Shown here: positions 1 through 9,554 of the stretch, in pieces
Layout of the letters: each line of letters opens with the position of its first letter
Numbering within the stretch: the stretch's first letter is position 1
Source: Campanula takesimana
Lineage: Eukaryota > Streptophyta > Magnoliopsida > Asterales > Campanulaceae
DNA length: 64,000 bases
Direction: 5' to 3'
Assembly (NCBI GenBank): GCA_026119855.1
Contig: JAOWBW010001583.1
Coordinates: 62,001 to 126,000, forward strand
Made by a program: the position numbers and the translations under genes
The notes under the pieces: model-generated
What the model was told of the DNA's origin: nothing
What the model saw: only the letters and a program-made list of their open reading frames with translations
Databases searched by the model: none

Positions 1-200
1 GACGCTAGAAAAATTGGCCGCAGTGTGGCTGTGTGTGAGGTTTGTATTTTACTTCTATGATTGAAGTTAAATCTGGCTGGATAGGGTCGCCGGAGTTTGT
101 CTGAGGGAAGGGGAGCGGAGAAAGGTTGTCGGAGGGAGAGGAAACGCCGGAGTGGGGAGGAGAAGGTCGCCGGAGTGGTGAGGGGAAGGTCGCCAGAGTG

Positions 201-202
<2 letters not shown>

Positions 203-259
<57 letters not shown>
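203..259. repeat. (GA)n microsatellite
   Basis: An almost uninterrupted run of about 28 GA dinucleotides. It abuts the left end of the putative Pack-MULE, and its last bases (AGAGAGAAT, 252-260) are repeated after that element's right end. Confidence 0.95.
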
Positions 260-261
<2 letters not shown>

Positions 262-539
262 GATTAATTCCACAAGGACCTTATGTCCAGATCAAAAAGT
301 TATAAAAACCCACTACATTTGCTTAAGCCCACTTATACCCAAAGCCCAGATCAAAATTCCATCCAAACCCAATATCCCTTTGACCCAGTCAACTTCAATC
401 TCTAAATACCAAAATTACCCCTCCACCTTTTAAAACCCTAATTTCTCACCATTTCCCCCATATTTCAGCAATACACTCTCTTTCTCTCTCTCACACACAC
501 ACACACGCACTCACAAACACTCTCTCTCTAATAACTCTG

Positions 540-850
540 GCTGGAGCTCCTCTCTTTCTCCGGCAACGGATGTCCTCTCCTCAGCTTCCGCACTCGATGA
601 CCACCAGTCTCACCTCCGCAACCTTGTCAGATCTGGAGACATTCTCCGGCGGCTGCAATCTCAATCCGACGCTACCCTTCGCCGGCCGGTCAGATCGGCT
701 TCTCCGATCTATCTCATTTTTGTTTACTCCAGCAGGTCACTCACTCTCTCTCCAGAACCTAACTCGTTCTCACTTACTACTCTGGCGTCGGCTCCACCTT
801 CAGATCCACCTCCTCCTTCCCCGGCAAAATGAACACACAGAAAATAAAAC
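540..850 (+). pseudogene. GC-rich gene-like fragment, probably captured host sequence
   Basis: This 300-base stretch is far richer in GC than its surroundings and follows a CT/CA-rich leader that looks like a plant 5' untranslated region. Two forward frames stay open. One starts with ATG at 570 and runs to 872 (100 codons, low-complexity Ser/Leu-rich). The other reads in a more protein-like way from about 566, with segments such as SSASALDDHQSHLRNLVRSG and ILRRLQSQSDATLRR. I do not recognise the parent gene. Its position inside an inverted-repeat element suggests a captured 5'-UTR plus first exon. There is no continuation into further exons. Confidence 0.35.
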
Positions 851-1230
851 CTCTTTCCTTCACTTTGAATAAATTGTTTTCTAAATCCTCACACTCTCTC
901 TCTCTCCGGCACCTTCACTCTCGTCTCCCCACCCCCTCATGTCCGATTTCAAACAGCAATCTCGTTGATTTGGATATTATGTATTCATAATTGTTCAAAT
1001 TTTCGATTGAGTTTTTAAAGCTGAATTGGCTTAGTTGAGATTCATGTAATGCATACTAGTATTACTAATTGCTAGTCAACTTCAGATCCCAATGATAGTA
1101 TTTGGCTTGGATGTTCCTCTGTTTTAAAAATGTTGTCAAGATTTTTGTCGATTTGTTGGTTTTTATTTATTCCATTTGCTGGAAATGAAAGATACTCATT
1201 TTTTCACATTTAAGAAGAGAATTAGTATTA

Positions 1231-1480
1231 TACTCCCTCCGTCCCATTTCAAATTGCAAAAGTTTCCAAAAAGGGTGTCCAAACTAAAATTGCAAAATCC
1301 AAAAATGGCAAGTTTTAACCCACTTGCACACTCACATCCACTAACCCACTAACTATTCTCTACCCCACTTTCTCTCTCCCACTCAACTATCAACACTCAC
1401 AACACATCACCTTTTTCACTTTTTCTCTTAATCCCCGTGCCAACCTAGTATTTGCAATTTGAAATGGGACGAAGGGAGTA
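1231..1480. mobile_element. Stowaway MITE
   Basis: Begins TACTCCCTCCGTCCC and ends with the inverted form GGGACGAAGGGAGTA. The inverted ends extend inward (CATTTCAAATTGCAAA against TTTGCAATTTGAAATG). TA is present at both ends as the Tc1/mariner-type target. It lies inside the larger 261-3791 element. Confidence 0.92.
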
Positions 1481-1489
1481 TGTTAGTTA

Positions 1490-3650
1490 TAAGAGTTTTA
1501 CCGGATTTGACCAAATAGTATAATTATTATTTTATTAAAGAATTGGAAAAATTGAAAAAAATGACTCTTATATTGTAATTATAAGAGAAGAATTGGTCTT
1601 ATACGTCACTTATAAGAGTTTCACCAAAAATATTATTTATATTTTTTATTAAAAGTTGGAAAATGTGAAAAAAAAAATGACTCTTATAATCTAATTATAA
1701 GAGTAGAACTTGTCTTATACGTCAGTTATGAGAGTTTGACCGGATTTGACAAAAAAAAATATTTTTTTTTAAAGTTGAAAAATGTGGAAAAAATGAGTCT
1801 TATAATCTAATTATAAGAGTAGAAATTGTCTTACACGTCAGTTATGAGAGTTTGACCGGATTTGACCAAAAAATATTATTTATTTTTTATTAAAAGTTGA
1901 AAAAAGTGAAAAAAAAATGACTCTTATACTCTAATTATAAGAGTAGACATTGTCTCAGTTATGAGAGTTTGACCGGATTTGACCAAAAAAAAATTTTTAT
2001 TTTTTTTTATTAAAAGTTAGAAAAAGTGAAAAAAATAACTCTTATACTCTAATTATAAGGCCATGTCCAATAAGGGGGTTGAGAGGGGGTTGAATGGGGG
2101 CTCAACTAGTTGAGTGGGTGCAATAAGGGGGTTGAGAGGAGGGGGTTGAAGGGGAGGGGTTGAATTGTTTCAACCTGGTTGAAGAAAAAAATGGGGGACC
2201 CGGCAAGGACACGCGGCAGCCCCTCATTGGCTCGAAGCTGGCGCGTGTATCTCACGCCCAAATGTGGTGCGTGAGTCGGCGGCCTTTTTTTTTTTTTTTT
2301 TTTTTGTTTTCCTGAAGCTTACACGTGGAGGCTTTTCATTGGTCCGCCGAATTTAATTTTCCACCAAAATTTTTAAACTCAATTATTTTACAGAAAATTA
2401 TTTTTTTTATTTTTATTTTTTCGCCAAAATTCATCATTTTTTTCCCTCTTTAATTTGATATAAGTTTCGTTTGATTTGGACACCGAAAAAAAACCCTCTT
2501 TTCTCTTTAAAAATTCCTTAATTATCCTTTTTTTTATTAAGTGTTAATTAAAAAAAAATTAACAAAATTAAAAAAATCTCAAATTTATAAATAATAATAG
2601 TAATCATTTATTTTTTAATTATATATTATTATTATTATTATTTTATTAATCATAAAAATAAATATTATAAATAAAATAAAAAGTGGTGGGGTATAGAATG
2701 ATGAGTTGGGAGGAATTGAATTTTAAACTAAACTAGCTTATTGTGGGAGGGGTAGTTGAGAGGGTAGTTGAATGATTAAGTGGATGGAGAGAGAAGATGA
2801 GGTGTCGTGATATTAAGGTAGTTGAATGTTTTTAGGGGGTTGGATTATTAGACATGGTCTAAGAGTAGACATTGTCTTATACATCAGTTATGAGAGTTTG
2901 ACCGGATTTGACCAAAAAATATTATTTATTTTTTTATTAAAAGTTGGAAAAAGTGAAAAAAATGAGTCTTAAAATCTAATTATAAGAGTAGACATTGTCT
3001 TATACGTCAGTTATGAGAGTTTGACCGGCTTTGACCAAAAAATATTATTTATTTTTTTTATTAAAATTTGGAAAATGTGAAAAAAATGACTCTTATACTC
3101 TAATTATAAGAGTGGAACTGGTCTTATATGTTAGTTATAAGAGTTTGACCGCCTTTGACCAAAAAATATTATTTAATTTTTTTATTAAAAGTTGGAAAAT
3201 GTGAAAAAAAATATGACTCTTATACTCTAATTATAATAGTGGAACGAGTCTTATACGTCACTTATGAGAGTTTGACAAGATTTGACCAAAAAATATTTTT
3301 TTTTTTATTAAAAGTTGGAAAATTGAAAAAAAATGACTCGTATACTCTAATTATAAGAGTGGAACTGGTCTTATACGTCACTTATTAGAGTTTGACCAGA
3401 TTTGACAAAAAAAATATATTTTTTTTAATTAAAAGTTGGAAAATGTGAAAAAATGATTTTTATACTCTAATTATAATAGTGGAACTGGTCTTATATGTTA
3501 GTTATAAGAGTTTGACTGATTTGACCAAAAAATATTTTTTTTTTTTTTTATTAAAGTTGGAAAAAGTGAAAAAATGACTCTTATACTCTAATTATAATAG
3601 TGGAACTGGTCTTATATGTTAGTTATAAGAGTTTGACATGATTGGTGAGG
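1490..3650. repeat. Tandem array, ~120-bp unit, about 12 copies
   Basis: A unit containing GAGTTTGACCGGATTTGACC, an A/T-rich stretch with ATTAAAAGTTGGAAAA, then GACTCTTATACTCTAATTATAAGAG recurs roughly every 115-125 bases. Starts lie near 1492, 1616, 1733, 1847, 1967, 2893, 3016, 3140, 3267, 3387, 3506 and 3627. The 926-base gap between the fifth and sixth starts is explained by the Harbinger-like insertion at 2059-2859. Short frames that stay open across the array are a consequence of the repetition, not genes. Confidence 0.93.
2059..2859. mobile_element. Harbinger/Tourist-like non-autonomous element
   Basis: It begins GGCCATGTCC and ends GGACATGGCC-like (GACATGGTC), giving short terminal inverted repeats. 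TAA lies at both borders (2056-2058 and 2860-2862), the 3-bp target type of PIF/Harbinger elements. Removing the 801-bp insert restores the tandem-array unit exactly (CTAATTATAAGAGTAGAC). The body carries repeated GGGGTTGA motifs, a poly-T run and an AT-rich half, with no open frame. Confidence 0.8.
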
Positions 3651-3801
3651 CAGGAGTGGGCTGGGATGTGGGCTTGGGCAGTGAGGGTATTTTTGTCCTT
3701 TAACTAGCTCTGGGTTTATATGGAATTTTCATCTCAGCTTGGGTTTTTATGGGTTTATGATCTGGTTTAGGGGGCCTAGGGTCCAAAGCTCGAGAGAGAA
3801 T

Positions 3802-4231
3802 ATATGTGTGTGTGTGGGTGTCGATTGAGAGGAGAGTGAGAGGGGAGGGGGTGTATTTAATACACTAAAGACTAAAGGACCATATGGTTACATAAAATAT
3901 TTTGTAAGATGAGGACGTAAACTGAAAATGTGTTTGTCCTAAGATTAAGATGTAGATTCAATTTTATTCAGGGACTAGGGGGTAAATTTCTCAAGAATGA
4001 AAAAATGAATTTTTAATGGAAGCATCATCGTTACATACATGATTTGTTGAATTTCTGGGCTTTGGCACATAATGTATTTTTGGACAAATATTTTAGATCA
4101 ATTACAATTCATTGTGTTTTAGCAGGTCCAAACACTGTTGTTTAAGATCTGTAAAATTTATGGGGTATGATATATTATCAACTCAATTTAAGAGGGGAAA
4201 TTAGAATGACTAAAACTTCCGTGCGGATGGT
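3802..4231. other. AT-rich intergenic DNA, nothing recognised
   Basis: I see no gene, RNA or convincing repeat boundary. A TG-rich and GA-rich patch follows the putative Pack-MULE, then unstructured AT-rich sequence. Confidence 0.6.
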
Positions 4232-5185
4232 GATACCCGTCTCATCCATGAGACGGGTCGGTTTTTGACCCACCCGCCCGACCTACTGAACCAGCTCCAG
4301 GACCCAGGGGTCGACCCTGCCACGTGGCAGCCTCTCATAGGCCCCAATTTTTATTTTTATTTTTTTTAATTTTTATATTATTTTTTTTGGTTTTTTTCGG
4401 TTTGTCAAAAGTAATAGTTACTATAACTTAATGTAATGACTGTATTCATATAAAGTAACAGTTTGTATACATAAAAGTAATACATATATACAGAAAAATA
4501 ACAGTGTTTTTTTCTATGTTTTATTCGTTTGCCAAAAGTAATACTTATTACAACTAAAATGTAACGAACGTGTTACTTATATGTAATAATGTTTATACAT
4601 AATTGTAACACATATGTATAGAAAAAGTAATAATTCAACCATTTACATTTTTAGAGCTAAAAACACTTGATTAGTGTTACATGTAAAAGTATTACATTAT
4701 CTATAGAAATATGTTATAATTTCTTTTATTAAAGTGTTACATTTACTTGTACAAACAATTACATTCATATATGAGTTGTTACTTTTCAAATGTTACTTTC
4801 TTTCAAAAAATTAAATCAAAATACACAATATTTTACATTTTTGCAAAAGCATTATTACATTTCAGTATAAATGATAATTACATTTAGATATTGTTTGGGT
4901 TACATGTAATTATTGTTAGTATTACATTTGAAAAAATGGATAAAACGAACTTTTGTTTTTGTAAAACAGGTGTTACGTTTACTTATGAACAATGTTACCT
5001 TATATGTACACAGTCATAATATTAAGTTATGGTAACTATTACTTTTGGTGAACGGCTGAAAAGCCGAAAAAATAATATAAAAACTCAAAAAAACCAATTT
5101 TTTTTTACCCCTGGGAGGCTGCCACGTGGCGGGTCATGACCCATGGGTCATGGATCGACCCGTCTCATACATGAGACGGATCCCC
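4232..5185. mobile_element. Non-autonomous DNA element built as one long imperfect inverted repeat
   Basis: The left end (ACCCGTCTCATCCATGAGAC, GACGGGTC, then CACGTGGCAGCCTC, then AAAAGTAATAGTTACTATAA) is mirrored at the right end in reverse complement (GGTAACTATTACTTTTGG, GAGGCTGCCACGTGGC, GACCCGTCTCATACATGAG). The inverted arms are at least 200 bp, and the interior continues the symmetry through many GTTAC/GTAAC motifs. Each terminus is also a short palindrome (CCGTCTCAT-ATGAGACGG). I could not identify a clean target duplication, so the superfamily is open; a foldback or MULE-type MITE is likely. Confidence 0.75.
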
Positions 5186-5268
5186 TTGTTCTCATGGGAG
5201 ACCACCTCAATTAGAAATGGACGAGTCCTTTTAAATTTGAACTAATTTTGTTCTTTCATTAGTATTTA

Positions 5269-6202
5269 GGGTTAATTGCAATTTAGTTCTTGACTTTTTC
5301 TGAAATTTGCAATGTTGATGTTGTCTTTTCAATTTCGCTAATTGGTATACTCACTTTGTCATTTTGTTGCAATTCGACTATAAAAGTAACTGGGTGTTAG
5401 TTTTCTAACAGATTTATGTCATGTGACTCGCACATGACGTTTTAAAGGACGTTTAAGATGTTTTTGGAGCTACACAAATCCGATTGATATGATTATTTTT
5501 TTAACTTGAAACTAATAATTAGGTTTACAACATATATTTTTTTGGTAATTTTTCAGGTGACTGAATTATATTATATAAAATATTAATTTTAAATAATAAA
5601 AAAGAAAACACGTGAAATAATAATCTAAAAAAGATATTAGCCCCAAATATATTTCATATGAAGTAAATTCTATATGTGGATTATCAGTTCATAAAAATAT
5701 TTGATAGGAAAAAAAAAAGGAGAGGATGAGGAGGATGAATCGGGGGAAGAGTGTATGTGGAAGGGGTGATGCAAGAACAGGGCGGAGGGGTGGACGAAAG
5801 TAAAAGTTATGAAAGAAGGTATATCATTGTGAAAAGAAGTAATTTTTTTAGATTATTTTTCCCATGTCCTCTATTTTTTAAATATTTTCATTTAATTAAA
5901 TTAAAAATTTATATAATATAATTAATTCACCAAAAAAAATCAAAGAATATATGTTGTAGATTTATATATTAGCCTTTGTTTAAAAAAATCATATCAATCG
6001 GATATGTGTAGCTTCACAAACATCTTAAAACGCCATGTGCTAGTCACATGACATAAAATCTGTTAGAAAACTAACACCTAGTTACTTTTGTAGTCAGATT
6101 GCAACAAAATGACAAAGTGAGTATACCAATTGGCGAAATTAAAAAAACAGCATCAACATTGCAAATTTCGAAAAAAGTCAGGAACCAAATTGTAATTAAC
6201 CC
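5269..6202. mobile_element. Non-autonomous MULE with ~290-bp terminal inverted repeats
   Basis: It begins GGGTTAATTGCAATTTAG and ends with the inverted AAATTGTAATTAACCC. The inverted arms run about 290 bp, with matching interior landmarks such as AGATTTATGTCATGTGACTC against AGTCACATGACATAAAATCT. A perfect 9-bp duplication, TAGTATTTA, flanks it at 5260-5268 and 6203-6211. Long inverted repeats plus a 9-bp duplication define Mutator-like elements. There is no coding capacity. Confidence 0.93.
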
Positions 6203-6682
6203 TAGTATTTATTAGGTACCACTCGCATCAAAAAATTATTAATAAAAGAATATTATATTAAAACACAAATCTGGTTTGACCAAAATTTATTAAGGTTAGC
6301 CAATTTAATCTTGTCCACATCCAACGATGTTCAAAAAGGCATTCTCAATGACAACAACGTATGACTAAAACATTTAACACTAGAAAAATGAATTACTGAA
6401 ATCAGAATATTATTTATTCTCGTCCGAGAATTATTAATATTTTCAAACAAAAATTACTCATAAATAGAAAATGATGTACAATATCTTAGATAACAAGGAA
6501 ATTCTCGAGAAAAACTTGTTTACATTCGTTTTAGTGTAAAACCTGTTTTCATCATTTAATGTAAAACAAAATCTCTTAATATAAAACAGATTTTACACAT
6601 CTCTTAGTGTAAAACTGACTCTGAATAATATTATGTAAAAAAAAAACTCTACTTATATAGCAGCATTACTACATTTAAGTAC
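6203..6682. other. Region downstream of the truncated FAR copy
   Basis: I searched this stretch on the minus strand for homology to exon 3 of the intact FAR gene (the VASTELF to VTRFDER segment) and found none. It is AT-rich sequence, with repeated AAAACAGATTTTACAC-like motifs around 6530-6640. Confidence 0.6.
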
Positions 6683-6974
6683 CTCATCGTGCAGTCGACG
6701 TGTTGCGGATTCTGTATCTTTACTCCTCAAAAGAATAAAAAGCTTCTTCACATCAGGTTGAATTCTTAGAATTTTTTCCACTAAAACTAAATCGTCAAAA
6801 GAAAAAGAAAGTATTATTCTATAAGCACAAAATAATAAATAGAAAGGCAAGAAATGCATGTAAAATTCTAACTAAGAGGAAATAAAAAGAGATACGTTTT
6901 GCTAGAAACCCAGTGGCACCAGTGATTAAAATGCTCTTCCCTTTGAAGAAACCAAAAATATTTCCTTCTTCCAT
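6683..6974 (-). pseudogene. Fatty acyl-CoA reductase fragment (exons 1 and 2 only)
   Basis: Two minus-strand exons match the first two exons of the intact FAR gene at 51226-59824. Exon 1 (6896-6974, 79 bases) starts at an ATG and encodes MEEGNIFGFFKGK followed by the dinucleotide-binding motif ITGATGFLAK; it ends at a GT donor. Exon 2 (6683-6786, 104 bases, the same length as in the intact gene) encodes LVEKILRIQPDVKKL and SATRRLHDE and ends at a GT donor. The 109-base intron has AG at its 3' end, so splicing looks intact here. No third exon follows; transposon sequence starts within 480 bases. The lack of exons 3-10 removes the catalytic YxxxK motif and the C-terminal FAR domain. A Stowaway MITE sits 77 bp upstream of the ATG. 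Confidence 0.85.
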
Positions 6975-7050
6975 TATGACTTTTGGAGAAGAAAAGAACT
7001 CTGAAGTTGTAAGTCTGAGTCTGAAGAACCACAGGCTTCTTGTAATAATA

Positions 7051-7289
7051 TACTCCCTCCGTCCCACCCGACTTACTATTTTTGGTAAACAATTTATACT
7101 TTTGACCAAATATTTGAAGAAATATAATGATGCTAATAAAAATTTAAAACTTGTTATTGTATCACGATTAATAATAAACTAAATAACTATTTTTAGATTT
7201 TCATTAAGATAATTATTTTTGTTCAAATTGTTGGTCAAAGTATAAATTGCTTGACCAAGAATCCTAAGTCGGACGGGACAGATGGAGTA
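7051..7289. mobile_element. Stowaway MITE upstream of the FAR fragment
   Basis: TACTCCCTCCGTCCC at the left, and inverted GGGACAGATGGAGTA at the right, with TA at both ends. It belongs to the same subfamily as the MITE at 59914-60145 but in the opposite orientation (shared interior AAATCTAAAAAT and TTTTTATTAG-type blocks). Confidence 0.85.
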
Positions 7290-7974
7290 TACTCCCTTCG
7301 TCCAGCTGGCTAATGGTTGTCTCACTAAAAATTGCACTTTTATTTGTTTGGGACACGAGGAGTCGAGGATTAAGAAACTACTCTCTCTGTCCTACTAAAA
7401 AATGCACTTTTGTTTTGGAAACGAGCAGGAAAAACTAAGTTTTTCTATTTCAAATATGGTTTAAAATAGTAATTTAATGGTTCGTCCATGATACTTTAAA
7501 AAATTCATAGGGAAAAATATATTCTCTCTGTCTGCTCATATACACTCTTTATCCAAAAGGGTTTTTCAGTAAAAATGCATTTTCCCAAATGAAAATTTTA
7601 AAATATTTTTTTATTCAGTGAGACTCATTCGCATACTCATCACGACCATCCACTTCGTATTTTCTAACCCCTTCTTTTTTTAAATCTATTTTCCATACTC
7701 ACAACACTTACGCTACTTACAAATTTACTTAATCCCGGTTCCTTACACCACACTTAAATTTTCTTAATCCCAGTTTCCTTAAACAAAAGTACTTCTTTGA
7801 TTGGGACGGTGTGATTACCCTGTTCCAATGCACCAATGCATGAGAAGTTAAACACATAAAGTGATTAAAAAACGGATAATCAAAATAACGCTCATTAAAC
7901 CTATTGAAAGTTTTATTGATTTTTAGATTCGCCATGTTATTTGGATCTAAAACCTTACCGATTTTCAAGGCTAG
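7290..7974. other. Degraded repeat sequence, no gene
   Basis: It contains several decayed Stowaway-like starts (ACTCCCTTCGTCC at 7290, ACTCTCTCTGTCC near 7380) and AAAATTGCACTTTT-type repeats, but no complete pair of ends. A 94-codon minus-strand frame at 7729-8013 spans the junction with an LTR remnant and has no recognisable product. Confidence 0.5.
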
Positions 7975-8168
7975 TGTTATAGAAAAGAGTAATTGGATAA
8001 AATTTAATCTCATTGATATGATGACAAGGTATATATATACAAGATGTCCTAACTTGACTAGGAAGAAAATAAAAGAAACATATACAAATTAATATATGTA
8101 TTGAGAATTCTAAATACAAAAGATATCTTAATAATAATAGGAAAGAAGATCAAGTAGGATCTTCATCA
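7975..8168 (-). repeat. LTR of the old Copia remnant (downstream copy)
   Basis: On the minus strand it begins TGATGAAGATCCTACTTG. It lacks the MITE that interrupts its partner at 12396-12896. The edges are estimated from where the two copies stop matching. Confidence 0.6.
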
Positions 8169-8478
8169 TGCCGCAAGAAGATGGACGACCGGGAAGAGAG
8201 ACCAATCTTGGAAACTAAATTTTGATACTTTGTGTGGGCCAGCGACTTTGTAAGAGCATCACTGAGTTGATCCGAACTAGAAATATAAGAAACTCGTTAC
8301 CAATTATTCTGAACTTGCTCCCTAACAAAATGATAATCAAGTCCCAAGTGCTTCATCTTAGAATGGAACGGCGAATTTGCAACAACAAACGTGTGGCTCT
8401 CACATTATCACAAAAGATATTCGGAGTATGAGATGAAACAACATGTAACTCATGCAATAATGTTTGGAGCCGTAGAAC
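8169..8478 (-). pseudogene. Copia RNase H C-terminal remnant
   Basis: Read on the minus strand, this is the continuation of the RNase H domain that starts in the 11394-12395 piece, up to the LTR. It resembles the region after the conserved Glu in Copia RNase H, ending near KIGLSSRSSIF-like sequence. It carries stops and is not functional. It is separated from its upstream part by the 8479-11388 insertion. Confidence 0.55.
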
Positions 8479-8993
8479 TGTTGGAATAGAGGACCAACCG
8501 AGAACTAGCGATCGGAGCAAAAGGGAAGAAATTCGTCGGAGGGACTGACCTTCTGGGCGGCCGCCCAGGGTCATGGTGGGCGACCGCCCACTCCATCAGT
8601 TGGAACCTTCAGCCGGAACACAATTGTGGGCGACCGCCCATAGGCAGAGTGGGCGACCGCCTAAGTGTCGGGGGCAGTCGGGGCTGAGTCGGTTTTTGGG
8701 CCAGATTTCGGGTTTCCTTGTCCGTCTAGAGTTAGGTTTTATTCTAGGTTTGATATATAAGCAATGTTCCGCCCCCATACTCATTGTAACTCCAAATTTA
8801 CATATTATAGTGCAAGATCCTGGCTTGGTAGTGCCCCCAGACGTAGTCAAAAATATTGACTAACTGGGTAAACAATTTCTTGTGTTCTTTTGTTCTTTTG
8901 CTTTGGTTTCTTATTTCTTGTGCTTGTTTGTGGTGCCGGATTTTCTTGTGATTTGCTTGGGTGTTGGGTGTTGGAAGGGTCAATTCCACAACA
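8479..8993 (+). repeat. 5' LTR (515 bp)
   Basis: It starts TGTTGG and ends ACAACA, and matches 10874-11388 base for base apart from scattered substitutions. It contains the repeated GC-rich motif GGGCGACCGCCCA and a TATATAAGC promoter-like box near 8755. Confidence 0.93.
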
Positions 8994-8995
8994 AC

Positions 8996-9008
8996 TGGTA
9001 TCAGGAGC
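8996..9008 (+). other. Primer binding site (initiator tRNA-Met type)
   Basis: TGGTATCAGGAGC lies two bases after the 5' LTR. The usual plant form is TGGTATCAGAGC, so this one carries an extra G. Confidence 0.8.
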
Positions 9009-9047
9009 TTTGGTTGACGATCAAAGGCGTTTATCAAGCAATCAAGA

Positions 9048-9554
9048 ATGGGCAAGGATAAACAAGCGGTGGAGAAATTTGATGGTTCTGACTATGGATA
9101 TTGGATGATGCAAATAGAGGATCTCTTGTATAATAAAGATCTCTATAAGCCTCTAACAGGAGTCAAACCGGAAAAAGAAAAGCAGGAAGACTGGGATCTC
9201 ATGGATCGGAAAGCCTTAGGGGTGGTTCGATCTACTTTGTCCAAGTGGATCGCGAAGAATACCAGGAAGGCGAAAACCACCAAGGAGCTATTGGATTATC
9301 TTACTGAGAGATTTGAAACTCCATCTGCTGCAAATAAGGTTGATTTGATACGCAAGATGGGTAGTCTCAAGATGCAAGAGGGAGGATCCATAGCTAAACA
9401 CATCGATGAGTTTATGGATATTATAGACTCATTGACTGCGTTGGAGATTACTTTCGGTGAGGAGGTTCATGCGTGTTTATTACTAGCGTCCTTACCAAGG
9501 AGTTGGAGCGGAACGGTGACAGCGTTAAATGCTTCAGCGGGTAAGAACAAATAG
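9048..9554 (+). CDS. Copia Gag, N-terminal part
   Basis: A 168-residue frame starting ATGGGCAAGGAT, 55 bases after the LTR. It has the plant Copia Gag (UBN2/DUF4219-like) pattern: an early FDGSDYGYWMMQIEDLL segment, a W-x(2)-D motif, then KELLDYLTERFE and LVSLKMQEG-like helices, and a LLLASLPRSW segment near the end, typical of this capsid-like domain. An in-frame stop (TAG at 9552) separates it from the zinc knuckle, which other members carry in the same polyprotein. It would form the particle shell around element RNA if expressed. Confidence 0.85.
   Translation: MGKDKQAVEKFDGSDYGYWMMQIEDLLYNKDLYKPLTGVKPEKEKQEDWDLMDRKALGVVRSTLSKWIAKNTRKAKTTKELLDYLTERFETPSAANKVDLIRKMGSLKMQEGGSIAKHIDEFMDIIDSLTALEITFGEEVHACLLLASLPRSWSGTVTALNASAGKNK

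Larger units (their letters stand above)
261..3791. mobile_element. Putative Pack-MULE-like element with long degenerate terminal inverted repeats
   Basis: The first ~150 bases, read forward, match the reverse complement of about 3640-3790 in blocks such as GGACC, CAGATCA, TATAAAAACCCA, AAAATTCCAT and AAACCCA in the same order. This gives long degenerate inverted repeats facing each other over 3.5 kb. The string AGAGAGAAT occurs immediately outside both proposed ends (252-260 and 3793-3801), which would be a 9-bp target duplication as Mutator-like elements make; the left one lies in a GA microsatellite, so it is weak evidence. Inside are a GC-rich gene-like stretch, a Stowaway MITE, a ~120-bp tandem array and a Harbinger-like insert. 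No transposase is visible, so the element would be non-autonomous. The outermost 10-20 bases of the two ends do not match well. Confidence 0.5.

Noticed and set aside
67..273. Minus-strand frame rich in Leu-Ser repeats
   Set aside because: It is the translation of the GA microsatellite.
3155..3388. 77-codon frame with a repeated protein pattern
   Set aside because: It spans two units of the tandem array; the protein repeat reflects the DNA repeat.
1490..3650. Regular repeats that could suggest a CRISPR array
   Set aside because: The repeated unit covers the whole period, there are no unique spacers, and the genome is a plant's.
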